Below, one piece after another: positions 33,264 through 41,750 of a stretch of DNA of 54,423 nucleotides. Each line of letters opens with the position of its first letter. Positions within the stretch are counted from its first letter, which is position 1. The position numbers and the translations under genes are program-made. The notes under the pieces were generated by a model. It searched no databases. It was not told the DNA's origin and saw nothing but the letters and a program-made list of their open reading frames with translations. This DNA comes from Gammaproteobacteria bacterium (lineage in GTDB: Bacteria; Pseudomonadota; Gammaproteobacteria; Ga0077536): the NCBI GenBank assembly GCA_020849475.1, contig JADLGE010000016.1:1-54423 (forward strand), given 5' to 3'.

Positions 33264-34868
33264 ATGAACAGATCGATCTCGGGCCTCGCGGCCTGCATGT
33301 TGTGCGCGGCCTCGGCCGTCGGCGCGGCGGATTTGAGTGGCACGGTGCAGGACGCCGGCGGCAAACCGCTGGCAGGCGTGTTCGTGACGGCCAGGAGCGC
33401 CGCGCGTGGTTGGGCGGTGTCGGTGGTGAGCGATGCGCAAGGTCATTACCGCCTGCCCGATCTGGCGGCCGACAGCTACAGCCTCACGGGCGCGCGGCTC
33501 GGCCATGAAAGCGCCAGGGTCGACGCGCTCAAGCTCGGCGCGAGCGGCGCGCAGCAGGATCTCAAGCTCGGTGTCGCCACCGACGCCAACGCCCGCATGC
33601 CGGGCTATGCCTGGCTCGCGGCGCTGCCGAACAGTGAGTTCAAGGCACGCTTCATCACCGGCTGCACCATCTGTCACGACGCCGGCGCTGAGCGGGTGCG
33701 CCTGCCCAAGGATCACGCCGGCTGGGTGGCCGCCATCGAGATGATGCGCAACCGCAAGCTCGACGTGTACAGCGTCATCCCGGATTTCGACAACAACGAA
33801 CTCGCCGACTGGCTGGTCAAGAATCACTTCGGCGAGAAGCCGGCGGCGGTGGCCTTGCCCGACCCGGCCAAGGATGCGACCGCCCACGCCGTCATTCGTG
33901 AGTACGACGTCGGCGACGCCAACAGCTGGGCCCATGACATGGCCGTCGAACCCGCCACCGGCGCGGTGTGGGTGGGTGACTATCCCTACGACAAGCTGAT
34001 TCGTGTCGACCCCGACACCGCCGCGCAAAAGGTCTACATGATTCCGGTCAAGGGCGGCGGCGCCCACACCCTGCATTTCGATCGCGAGGGCGGCCTGTGG
34101 ATCACGCTGCAGCTGGCCGACAAGGTGGTGCGCTTCGATCCCAAGACCGAGAACTTCAAGGTCTACGCCGGCTTTCAAGCGGGCTCGCTCATTCATTCCT
34201 TCGCCTACGACGGCCACGGCCTGATTCAGACCGACAAGCAAGGGCGCCTGTGGATGTCGGAGTTCGGCAAGAACGCGGTCGCGAGTCTCGACCCGGCCAG
34301 CGGCGAAGTGCGGGAATACGCGCTGCCCGGCGCGGTCGGCCACACCTATGGCATCGCGCTCGATAGCCACGGCCGCGCCTGGTACACCAAGTACAACGAG
34401 AATATCTTCGGTATGTTCGACCCGGCCACCGGCAAGGCCACCGAGAAAGTATTGCCGCGTCCGTCGAGCGCGCCCCATCGCATGGCCATCGACGGCCATG
34501 ATCGTCTGTGGATTCCCTTGTCGGGCTATGGCGTGCTGGCCAGGTACGACATCACCGCCGACCGGCTCGAAGAGATCCCCTTGCCCGAACCGGACACCTT
34601 TCCCTATGCGGCCCGCTACGACGCCGACAGTGATTCGGTGTGGGTGATGGGCAATGGCGCGAGTTCGCTGTATCGCTACTGGCCGGCCGCCGGCCACTTC
34701 GACAGCTACCGCCTGCCGTCGCCGATTTCTTACGGACGCATGATCGCGGTCGACTACGAGCGTGGCGAAGTGTGGACCTCGCTCGCCAACTATCCGACCA
34801 AGCACACCGGGCGCACCACCGCGACCTTGGTGCGTGTGGGGGGGCTGGCGCCGGCGCCGGGCAAGTGA
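33264..34868 (+). CDS. Exported protein: CarboxypepD_reg-like domain + CxxCH + virginiamycin-lyase-like beta-propeller
   Basis: 534 aa, starting at 33264 (MNRSISGLAACML) after GGGAGG; signal peptide residues 1-21 (SAVGAA). Residues 22-100 are a carboxypeptidase-regulatory-like beta sandwich (LSGTVQDAGGKPLAGVFVTA). A single c-type haem motif, CTICHDAG, follows near residue 133. Residues ~210-520 are a seven-bladed NHL/Vgb-like propeller with repeats such as DGHGLIQTDKQGRLWMSEFG, DSHGRAWYT and DGHDRLWIP. The combination suggests a periplasmic electron-transfer or quinoprotein-like lyase/dehydrogenase subunit. The antibiotic lyase activity of Vgb is not implied. It faces the extradiol dioxygenase operon across 175 bp of control DNA. 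Confidence 0.82.
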   Translation: MNRSISGLAACMLCAASAVGAADLSGTVQDAGGKPLAGVFVTARSAARGWAVSVVSDAQGHYRLPDLAADSYSLTGARLGHESARVDALKLGASGAQQDLKLGVATDANARMPGYAWLAALPNSEFKARFITGCTICHDAGAERVRLPKDHAGWVAAIEMMRNRKLDVYSVIPDFDNNELADWLVKNHFGEKPAAVALPDPAKDATAHAVIREYDVGDANSWAHDMAVEPATGAVWVGDYPYDKLIRVDPDTAAQKVYMIPVKGGGAHTLHFDREGGLWITLQLADKVVRFDPKTENFKVYAGFQAGSLIHSFAYDGHGLIQTDKQGRLWMSEFGKNAVASLDPASGEVREYALPGAVGHTYGIALDSHGRAWYTKYNENIFGMFDPATGKATEKVLPRPSSAPHRMAIDGHDRLWIPLSGYGVLARYDITADRLEEIPLPEPDTFPYAARYDADSDSVWVMGNGASSLYRYWPAAGHFDSYRLPSPISYGRMIAVDYERGEVWTSLANYPTKHTGRTTATLVRVGGLAPAPGK

Positions 34869-34872
34869 AGGC

Positions 34873-34893
34873 CGGCGCACCGCGCCGATATTT
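34873..34893 (+). terminator. Possible terminator between converging genes
   Basis: CGGCGC-ACC-GCGCCG (34873-34887) followed by ATATTTC on the plus strand. The stem is short and the U-tract weak. It lies in the 24-bp gap between the propeller protein and the histidine kinase genes. Confidence 0.4.
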
Positions 34894-37223
34894 CAGGGTG
34901 TGTGCTGCACGGCTTCGTCGATGGCTTTGAGCAAGTGTTCGGCGCTTATCGGTTTGTGCAGAAAGCGCCGCACGCCGAGCGCCGCGACGGTGCTTGCGTC
35001 GAGGTCGGCGCTGTAACCGCTGACCAGGATGATGGGCAGGGCCGGGCGCAGCGCCAGCACGCGTTGCGCCAGTTCGACGCCACTCATCCTCGGCATGATC
35101 TGGTCGGTGATGATGAGATCATAATCATCGGGCGCGGCGCTGAAGCGTGCCCACGCGCGCAGCGGCTCGCATTCGACGTCGGCGAAGTGGCCGTGGGCCA
35201 TTAGCATCTCGGCAAAGAAGCGGCCGACCGCCGATTCGTCATCCACCACCAGCACGCGCAGCGGCGCGCAGATGGGCAGCGCGCGGCGTGCTTCGCCGTG
35301 TGGCGCGGGTGCGACTTCGCGCTCGGTGTCGACCTTGAAATAAAGCTTGAACGCGGTGCCGCTGTGCGCCGAGGTCTCGACCACGATATGGCCGCCGTGG
35401 CTGTGCACGAGGCTGTGCACCATCGCCAGCCCCATGCCGGTGCCGCCGCGGCTGACCTTGGTCGAGAAGAACGGATCGAAGATGCGTCCGCGGATGTTGT
35501 CGGGAATGCCCGGGCCGGCGTCGATGACCGACAGCAGCAGATGCCGGCCCGCGAAATGTTTGCCGCAACTCGCGCACGGCAGCTCTTCAAGCATCACTTC
35601 GTGCAGCGTCACATGGATTTGCCCGGCGCCCTGCATCGCATCGCGTGCATTGATGCAAAGATTCAGCAGCACCTGCTGAAACTGGGTGGGATGGGTGGTC
35701 GCGGGCGGCAAATCCATTGCAACTTCGGTGGCGAGTTCGATGCTGGTCGGCAAGGTGGCGCGCACCATCTTCAAGGTCTGCGTGACCAGGCCGTTCAGAT
35801 CGGTCGGGCGCACCTGCGGATGTTCGCCGCGCCCGAAAGCCAATAGCTGCACGACCATGTCGCGACCGCGTTCACCGGCCTGCTGAATCTCGTCGAGGTA
35901 ATCGACGAGCTTGTCCGGCAGTTGCCCGGCATCACGGTCCAGCGCGAGGCTCGAGTAGCCGAGGATGCTCGACAGCACATTGTTGAAATCATGCGCGATG
36001 CCACCGGTCAGCATGCCGATGGTTTCAATCTTCTGCGTATCAGCGAGGTGCAAGAGCAGGTCTTCACGCTCCTTTTCGAGCTTGCGACGACGCGAGATGT
36101 CGAGCGCGACGCCGATGACGGTCGTCGAGCGACCGTTGGCATCGAGCGCGCAGCGCGCCTGGCTTTCAATCAGACGCGTATGGCCATCGGGCAGAGCGAT
36201 GTTGAACTCGATGATGACGGGTTGGGTGACGGCTTCGCGCGCCACGCGCTCGCACTGCGTGCGCATGCGTGCGGCATCCGCCGCGGGCATGAGCGTGAAC
36301 AGCTCGCTCATGGTGTAGGCGCGGTCCTCGCGCCCCAGTATCGGGCCAATCGCCGGAGAGCTGACGAACGCATCGCTGGCGAGATCCCAGTACCAGGTCA
36401 TCATGTGCGCGGCGGACAGCGCCAGTGCCAGGCGTGCGTTGACTTCGCCCATCGCCAGCTCCGCGTGCTTGGCCTGCGTGATGTCCTTGGTATGGCCATG
36501 CCAGAGCACCGCGCCATCGGGCTTGCGCTCCGGGTTGGCGGTGCCCGATATCCAGCGCTCCTCGCCATTTTCAGGCCGCACGCGGTATTCGCAGTGCCAT
36601 TGCGTCATCGTGCGCGCCGACATTTCCAGGGCGTCCAGCAACACGCGCAGGTCGGCCGGATGTACGAGCTTCAGCAGCGCGCTGGCGTCGTCGCGCACAT
36701 CGGCCGGCGCCAGGCCGAAAAGTGCGCCTATGCCGTCGCTGCAATAAGGGAATCTGTAGGCGCCGTCCGCCGCACGCTCGAACTGGTAGACCATGCCCGG
36801 CACCAGCTTGGCGATATGGGTCAGGCGCTCTTCACTGGCGCGTTGGCGAGTGATGTCCCAGGTCACACCGGTCACGCGGGTGGCGGTGCCATCGGCGCGG
36901 CGGTGAATGCGGCCCCGTGCTTCGCACCAGCGCAGCTCGCGATCGCGGCCGATGATGCGGAACTGGAAATTGTAATCAGAGCGTCCGCCGAGCGCGGCGT
37001 CGAAATATTCCTGCACCAGCGCACGGTCCTCGACCGCCACGCACTCGAGGAAGGTCTGAAAGCTCCATTCCCGCTGCCCGTCCTCAAGACCATAAAACTG
37101 GGCGTAGTTGGCCGAGGTCCGCACACGGTTGGTGGCGAGATCGCGATCCCACAGCACCATGTCCGCTGCGTCCATGACCAGCGAAAACCATTCTTCTTCG
37201 CTGTCTATCCTGTTGTCGTCCAT
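34893..37223 (-). CDS. Hybrid sensor histidine kinase with three PAS domains and a C-terminal receiver
   Basis: 776 aa. The start at 37223 (MDDNRIDSEEEW) has GAGG upstream. Three PAS/PAC units (about 10-130, 135-260 and 275-400) have a WDITRQ/KDITQAK/LDISRRR end each, a typical PAC finish. HisKA has the phospho-acceptor in GGIAHDFNNVLSSILGYSS near 425. The HATPase has LNLCINARDAM, DAGPGIPDNIRGRIFDPFFSTK and GGTGMGLAMVHSLV. The receiver has VLVVDDESAV and the acceptor Asp in LIITDQIMPRMSG, with KPIS. There are no TM helices, so it is cytosolic. A CASCGKHF insert (CxxC) lies between the ATPase motifs. It is divergent from the glutamine synthetase operon. No dedicated response regulator gene is adjacent. 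Confidence 0.93.
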   Translation of the reverse strand: MDDNRIDSEEEWFSLVMDAADMVLWDRDLATNRVRTSANYAQFYGLEDGQREWSFQTFLECVAVEDRALVQEYFDAALGGRSDYNFQFRIIGRDRELRWCEARGRIHRRADGTATRVTGVTWDITRQRASEERLTHIAKLVPGMVYQFERAADGAYRFPYCSDGIGALFGLAPADVRDDASALLKLVHPADLRVLLDALEMSARTMTQWHCEYRVRPENGEERWISGTANPERKPDGAVLWHGHTKDITQAKHAELAMGEVNARLALALSAAHMMTWYWDLASDAFVSSPAIGPILGREDRAYTMSELFTLMPAADAARMRTQCERVAREAVTQPVIIEFNIALPDGHTRLIESQARCALDANGRSTTVIGVALDISRRRKLEKEREDLLLHLADTQKIETIGMLTGGIAHDFNNVLSSILGYSSLALDRDAGQLPDKLVDYLDEIQQAGERGRDMVVQLLAFGRGEHPQVRPTDLNGLVTQTLKMVRATLPTSIELATEVAMDLPPATTHPTQFQQVLLNLCINARDAMQGAGQIHVTLHEVMLEELPCASCGKHFAGRHLLLSVIDAGPGIPDNIRGRIFDPFFSTKVSRGGTGMGLAMVHSLVHSHGGHIVVETSAHSGTAFKLYFKVDTEREVAPAPHGEARRALPICAPLRVLVVDDESAVGRFFAEMLMAHGHFADVECEPLRAWARFSAAPDDYDLIITDQIMPRMSGVELAQRVLALRPALPIILVSGYSADLDASTVAALGVRRFLHKPISAEHLLKAIDEAVQHTP

Positions 37224-37430
37224 TGACAAGGCCTCGTGAGATGAACCGTGGTCGCAGCATCGCGCGCGCAACACGGCGGCCGCGGCACTGCAGCGGGACG
37301 CATGAAGTGTTTGATGCACGAAAAGCCGCGTGCTGAATAGTGTACGTTCGCAGACTACGCGTCGCGGCGCTGGGCATCGCGAAAAATGACGGATGTCAGA
37401 TTCGTTCGTCGTTATTCAATCCCCCCTGCG

Positions 37431-37448
37431 CGCTGCAATTTTGCAGCA
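37431..37448. promoter_or_regulatory. Candidate enhancer (UAS) palindrome, copy A
   Basis: CGCTGCAATTTTGCAGCA contains the perfect palindrome GCTGCAA-TT-TTGCAGC (37432-37447). The pattern CGYTGCA-N4-TGCAGC recurs at 44726-44742 before the amidase operon. It lies about 93 bp upstream of the -24 GG of the sigma-54 promoter, a usual distance for sigma-54 activator binding sites. Inferred target of the activator encoded at 42566-43936. Confidence 0.65.
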
Positions 37449-37529
37449 GCGTGTTGTGCCTGCAGCAGTACGCACGCACAGGTGGCCGGCTTACTTGCGA
37501 ATCCCGCGCTGATTTCCTGGCTTTAGCCG

Positions 37530-37546
37530 CTGGCATGGAAGCTGCT
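37530..37546 (+). promoter_or_regulatory. Sigma-54 (RpoN) promoter of the glutamine synthetase-P450 operon
   Basis: CTGGCATGGAAGCTGCT against the consensus YTGGCACGRNNNTTGCW: the -24 GG and -12 GC are 10 bp apart and only two informative positions differ. The predicted start site is near 37557, about 50 nt before the GTG at 37606. Confidence 0.7.
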
Positions 37547-37605
37547 CTTGACGCGAAGGCGAGCCGCCTCGTGGCGAGGCCGCGCCGCGCATCGGGAGTC
37601 CGTCC

Positions 37606-38949
37606 GTGTCAGCATCCAGTTCCTCATCGCCGGGCAGCGCATTGCGGGCCGCGGCCGAAGCGCGCGGCGCGCGTGTCGTGCATGTCGCCATTCCCGATGT
37701 CGACGGCGGCCTGCGCGAACGGCGACTGCCGGTGGCGTCGCTCGAGGAAGCGCTGGGCGCCGGCGCCAGCTTCTGCAATGTCCTGCATGAATGGGATGTC
37801 ACCGACACCGTGCACGGCCCCGGGCCATTCGTCAGCGAGTCCATCGGCGCCGATGTCGCCAACCTGCGCGGCTATCCCTTCGAAGCGCACGCGGCGTGGC
37901 TGCTGGCTGATTTCACCGGCCCGCATTGCGCCAGCAGTCCGCGCGAATTATTGAAAGCCCAGTTGGCGCGCGCGGCGGCGCGCGGCTTTGACGTGCGCGC
38001 GGCATTCGAATTCGAATGGCTGGTGTTCAATGAAACGGCCGACTCGCTGCGCGCCAAGCGTTACACCGCGCTCGATGCCTGGGCGCCCGACAATCGCTGC
38101 TGGGATGCGCAGAGCGCGGCCATCCATGCCGACGTGGTCAGTGCCCAGCAGGACATGCTGGAAGCGGCCGACATCGGCGTTTTCGGTCTCGGCATGGAAC
38201 TCGGCGCGGGCTGCATGGAAGCAACGCTCGCCGCGACCGGCGGCCTGCGCGCCGCCGACGACGCCACGTTCTTCAAGCTCGCGAGCCGCGCGTTCTTTCG
38301 GCGTCGCGGCCAGACCGCCTGTTTCATGGCGCAGTCCGACGCCAACGCGCCGGGGCTGTCGGGCCATATCCAACTGTCGCTGACCGACAGCGAGGGGGCG
38401 AATGTGTTTCGTAGCGCACCTGCGCAATTGAACGAGCGCGCGCGTCATTTCATCGGCGGCGTCTTGAGGCTGTTGCCGGAACTGATTGCACTGCCCTTGC
38501 ATACCGTCAATGCCTATCGCCGACTGTCGCCCGGCAACTGGGCGCCGCGCACGCCGACCTGGAGCTACGGCGGCTACACCACCGCCGTGCGCGCGGTCGC
38601 CAACGATGCCGGCAGTGATCGTCTCGAGTTCCGCATTCCAGGCGCCGACGTCAATCCTTATCTCGGCCTTGCGATGTTTCTGGGCGCGGGGCTGTGGGGC
38701 ATGGAGCAGGGTGTGGAACCGGTCGCCGCCACCGTCGGCGATGGCCGCACGCACAGCGGCGAGGGCGTGGCCGCGCTGCCTCGCGACCTGCTGGCGGCCG
38801 CCGATGCGCTGGCCGTCAGCGCGGCAGCCCGTGCGCTTTTCGGCGCGCCCTTCATCGATGCCTTCGTCGCCAGTCGTCGCCATGAATTCGATGCGCTGCG
38901 GCGCGCCGTCAGCGCCGAAGAAAAGCAGCGCTACTTCGAGTTCGCGTAA
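37606..38949 (+). CDS. Glutamine synthetase-family ligase 1 (gamma-glutamylamide synthetase-like)
   Basis: 447 aa; GTG start at 37606 after CGGGAG. GS-fold catalytic stretches: AAFEFEWLVFN (Mg2+ Glu), LGMELGAGCMEATLA, GLSGHIQLSL (in place of the GxHxH-type motif), NAYRRLSPGNWAPRTPTW and RLEFRIPGADVNPYLGLAMFLGAGLWG. The adenylylation loop of housekeeping GlnA is not evident. It is shorter than, and diverged from, GlnA; family members of this size join glutamate to amines (PuuA, GmaS, IpuC). It is the first gene of the sigma-54-preceded operon and 26 bp before a second GS-like gene. The acceptor amine is unknown. Confidence 0.87.
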   Translation: MSASSSSSPGSALRAAAEARGARVVHVAIPDVDGGLRERRLPVASLEEALGAGASFCNVLHEWDVTDTVHGPGPFVSESIGADVANLRGYPFEAHAAWLLADFTGPHCASSPRELLKAQLARAAARGFDVRAAFEFEWLVFNETADSLRAKRYTALDAWAPDNRCWDAQSAAIHADVVSAQQDMLEAADIGVFGLGMELGAGCMEATLAATGGLRAADDATFFKLASRAFFRRRGQTACFMAQSDANAPGLSGHIQLSLTDSEGANVFRSAPAQLNERARHFIGGVLRLLPELIALPLHTVNAYRRLSPGNWAPRTPTWSYGGYTTAVRAVANDAGSDRLEFRIPGADVNPYLGLAMFLGAGLWGMEQGVEPVAATVGDGRTHSGEGVAALPRDLLAAADALAVSAAARALFGAPFIDAFVASRRHEFDALRRAVSAEEKQRYFEFA

Positions 38950-38975
38950 ATCAACCTGCCCAACCGAGAGTCAGC

Positions 38976-40496
38976 ATGAACAACGACGCCGCCATTCCTG
39001 CCCACCTGCATGCCGCCGCGAGCGCCGCCGGCACCGATCTCGCGCGCCATCTCGCCGCCGATGCGCGCACCGCCGCGGTCACCGCGGTCACCAACAAGAT
39101 GGCCGCGCTCGGCATCAAGCATGTGCTCTACCAGTTCGTGTCCGTCACCGGGCGCGTGATGGGCAAGGCGGCGCCCGCCGCGCACTGGCCGGCCATCGCC
39201 GCGCGCGGCGTGCAGCTGTGGTACGGCGCGGTGGCCGACGTGTGCGCCGACCGTCAGGGCAATTACATCGGTTACGGCGCCAACGCCTCGGAGCTGGTGG
39301 CGATCCCGGACCCGGAGACCTTCTGCCAACTGCCGTGGAATCCGCGCGTGGCGCGGGTGTTCTGCACCTTGTTCCGCAATCGCGAAGATCAGGAAGACGC
39401 CGGCGCCTTCCTCACGTCCGACTGTCGCGGCAACCTGCGCCGCATCCATGCTGATTTCCAGCAACGCCATGGCATGCATCTGCGCGTCGGCTGCGAGCCC
39501 GAAATGATGTGGCTGAAGCGCGGCGAAGACGGCAAGTTCGCCGGCGGCACCACGCGCCCCTTCGCTTATCACATCGACCAGTTCGAACAACTGTTCCCGG
39601 TGATCGAGAAAGTCACCGACTATGCGCAGGCCATGGGTCTCGACATGATCCAGGGCGATCACGAAGACGCGCCCGGCCAGCTCGAACTCAACATCTGGTT
39701 CGACGATGCGCTGCGCAACGCCGATCGTCTCACCACCTATCGACAGATCTGCGCGCAGGTCGCGCGTGAGTTCAATCTCATCGCAACCTTCATGACCAAG
39801 CCCTTCATGGGCGTGTCGGCCAACGGTTGTCATCACAATGTCTCGCTGTGGCGCGGCGGCGTGGACGAGGTCAACCCCATCGGTCGCGACGGCGAGCTGC
39901 CGGGCAGCGATGAAGTGTTCACCTATCGCAAAGGCGGCAGCAATGAATTCCTGCGCCCCGACGGCGACTGGATGCCGCCAGCCATCGGCCTGCACTGCAT
40001 CGGCGGCATGATGGAACATCTGCCGGCGCTGACCGCGCTCGGTTCATCGACCGTGAATTCCTATCGACGCTTGGCCGACCTCGGCTTCTGGGCGCCGGTC
40101 TATCGCGACTGGGGTTTGCAGAACCGCACCTGTGCGGTGCGCGTGTCGGCGCCCGGGCGGCTCGAATATCGCGCCGTCGATTCGCTGGTCAATCCCTATC
40201 TCATGGCCGCCGGTCTGTTGCAGGCTTTCGACGATGGCCTGGCCCGCCAATGCGACCCGGGCCAGCCCGAGCAGCGCAACATCTACGAGGCGCTCGAAGC
40301 CGGCAAGCAGGTGCGGCGCATTCCGAGCGATTTGCGTGAGTCGCTGGATGCGCTGGAGGCCGACCCCGTCATCCTGCGCGCGCTGCCGGGCGAGATGGCG
40401 CGCGTGTTCTTTCATTTGAAGCGCGACGAATGGAGCCGCTTCATGGCGACCGTCACCGAGTGGGATTACGAACGCTTCCTGGAGTACCTGCCATGA
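38976..40496 (+). CDS. Glutamine synthetase-family ligase 2 (gamma-glutamylamide/anilide synthetase-like)
   Basis: 506 aa. Catalytic motifs are better preserved than in the first copy: GCEPEMMWLKR, HEDAPGQLELNIWF, KPFMGVSANGCHHNVSLW, NSYRRLADLGFWAPVYRDWG, QNRTCAVRVSAPGRLEYRAVDSLVNPYL. The extended N-terminus (residues 1-35) and length near 500 aa are like the GS-like enzymes that glutamylate arylamines or alkylamines. It is ATP-dependent and cytoplasmic. Two unequal GS-like proteins side by side could form a hetero-oligomer or handle different amines. Its stop overlaps the P450 start (ATGA at 40493-40496). Confidence 0.9.
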   Translation: MNNDAAIPAHLHAAASAAGTDLARHLAADARTAAVTAVTNKMAALGIKHVLYQFVSVTGRVMGKAAPAAHWPAIAARGVQLWYGAVADVCADRQGNYIGYGANASELVAIPDPETFCQLPWNPRVARVFCTLFRNREDQEDAGAFLTSDCRGNLRRIHADFQQRHGMHLRVGCEPEMMWLKRGEDGKFAGGTTRPFAYHIDQFEQLFPVIEKVTDYAQAMGLDMIQGDHEDAPGQLELNIWFDDALRNADRLTTYRQICAQVAREFNLIATFMTKPFMGVSANGCHHNVSLWRGGVDEVNPIGRDGELPGSDEVFTYRKGGSNEFLRPDGDWMPPAIGLHCIGGMMEHLPALTALGSSTVNSYRRLADLGFWAPVYRDWGLQNRTCAVRVSAPGRLEYRAVDSLVNPYLMAAGLLQAFDDGLARQCDPGQPEQRNIYEALEAGKQVRRIPSDLRESLDALEADPVILRALPGEMARVFFHLKRDEWSRFMATVTEWDYERFLEYLP

Positions 40497-41695
40497 GCAC
40501 GGCGTCCGCCGGTGACGCACCGTTTCTCGACGTCGAAGCGCCGGGCTTCGCCATGCATTCGGCCGCGGTCGATGCCGCGCGCGAACAGTCCTGGTATGCG
40601 CGCACGCCCTATGGCATCGCCATTCTGCGCTATGCCGAAATCGCCAGGCTCGTGAAAGACCCGCGTCTCATCCAGGGCAGCGCGCGCTGGCCGGCGCACA
40701 ACGGCGTGACCAGTGGCCCGTTCGCGAGCTGGTGGTCGCGCATCCTCTTGTGTCGCGAGGGTGTGGACCACATGCGCTTGAAGCGCCTCGTTACGCCGGC
40801 CTTCTCACAGCGCACGCTGGCGCCGCTGCAGAGTGCGTTCGAACGCCTGGCCTATGAAGTCATCGCCGGCTTTGAAGGCCGCGCTCGCTGCGAATTCATG
40901 ACCGACTTCGCGGAGCCCTACGCGACGCGCGTGGTGACCTTGCTGCTCGGCATTCCCGACCACGACTGGCGCTACATCGCCGACCTCGCGGCCGAGATGG
41001 GGCTCGCGCTCGGCATTCGCTTTCGCGATGAAACTCGCCGCATCGACACCGCGGTCGACAAACTCTTCGCCTATAGCGAAGCACTCATCGCCGCGCGGCG
41101 CGCCGCGCCCAGCGACGATTTTCTTTCGCAGCTGGTGCAGGCGAGCGAGGACGGCGACCGCCTGTCGGACGAAGAGCTGCGCGACATGGTGGTGCTTCTG
41201 ATCTTCGGCGGCATCGACACTACGCGTAATCAACTGAGTCTCGGCCTGCGCCTGTTCATGGAGCATCCGGCGCAATGGGAACTGCTGGCCGCCGAGCCGG
41301 CCCTCGCGCCATTGGCGGTCGAAGAAGTGATGCGCCTGCAGCCGACCACCACCTGGGTGTCGCGCGAGGCGGCGCAAGACTTCAATTTCGAGGGGCTGGA
41401 TATCGCGCGCGGCACCACGGTGCATTTATTCGCGGCCGCCGCCGGCAGCGACCGCGATGCCTATGGCGACGCGGACTTCGACATCCGCGCCAAGCGCCCG
41501 CCGCATTATGGCTTCGGCGGTGGCATCCATTACTGCCTTGGCCACGCCGTGGCGCGCAGCGACATGGCGGTCGCATTCCGCTGCCTGTCGGCGCGACTGC
41601 GCGATGTTGAGCTGGATGGCGAGGCGCGCTGGCTGCCCGACAGCGGCAATACCGGCGCGGAATTCCTGCCCTTGCGTTTCCGCTTGCGGGCCTGA
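40493..41695 (+). CDS. Cytochrome P450, embedded in the glutamylation operon
   Basis: 400 aa. The ATG at 40493 overlaps the stop of the upstream ligase gene, so translation is coupled. I-helix FGGIDTTRNQL carries Asp-Thr-Thr in the oxygen-activation groove. The K-helix ExxR is in EEVMRL, and the haem loop is FGGGIHYCLGH with axial Cys348. It is a soluble class I enzyme that needs a ferredoxin not encoded nearby. Operon placement suggests that it oxidises a gamma-glutamylated amine or the free amine, for example by hydroxylation or N-dealkylation. That is analogous to the monooxygenase step of glutamylated-amine pathways and is inferred from context. Confidence 0.93.
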   Translation: MSTASAGDAPFLDVEAPGFAMHSAAVDAAREQSWYARTPYGIAILRYAEIARLVKDPRLIQGSARWPAHNGVTSGPFASWWSRILLCREGVDHMRLKRLVTPAFSQRTLAPLQSAFERLAYEVIAGFEGRARCEFMTDFAEPYATRVVTLLLGIPDHDWRYIADLAAEMGLALGIRFRDETRRIDTAVDKLFAYSEALIAARRAAPSDDFLSQLVQASEDGDRLSDEELRDMVVLLIFGGIDTTRNQLSLGLRLFMEHPAQWELLAAEPALAPLAVEEVMRLQPTTTWVSREAAQDFNFEGLDIARGTTVHLFAAAAGSDRDAYGDADFDIRAKRPPHYGFGGGIHYCLGHAVARSDMAVAFRCLSARLRDVELDGEARWLPDSGNTGAEFLPLRFRLRA

Positions 41696-41750
41696 AGGCG
41701 GTTCGCGAAAATCGAAGCCATGATGTGCGCACCGCGATGAGGCCCGCCCC

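Larger units (their letters stand above)
37224..37605. other. 382-bp divergent control region
   Basis: No supportable coding sequence. It contains the enhancer-like palindrome and sigma-54 promoter listed separately, and should also hold the histidine kinase promoter on the minus strand, for which I see no clear boxes. TGCAGCAG occurs twice (37442-37449 and 37461-37468), 19 bp apart. Confidence 0.6.

Noticed and set aside
37393..37410. GGATGTCAGATTCG, resembling the palindrome family
   Set aside because: It has only one arm; no complementary arm follows.
41640..41700. GGCGCGGAATTCCTGCCC looked at first like a -24/-12 promoter before the PAS gene
   Set aside because: The GG to GC distance is wrong by one or more bases and it lies inside the P450 gene.
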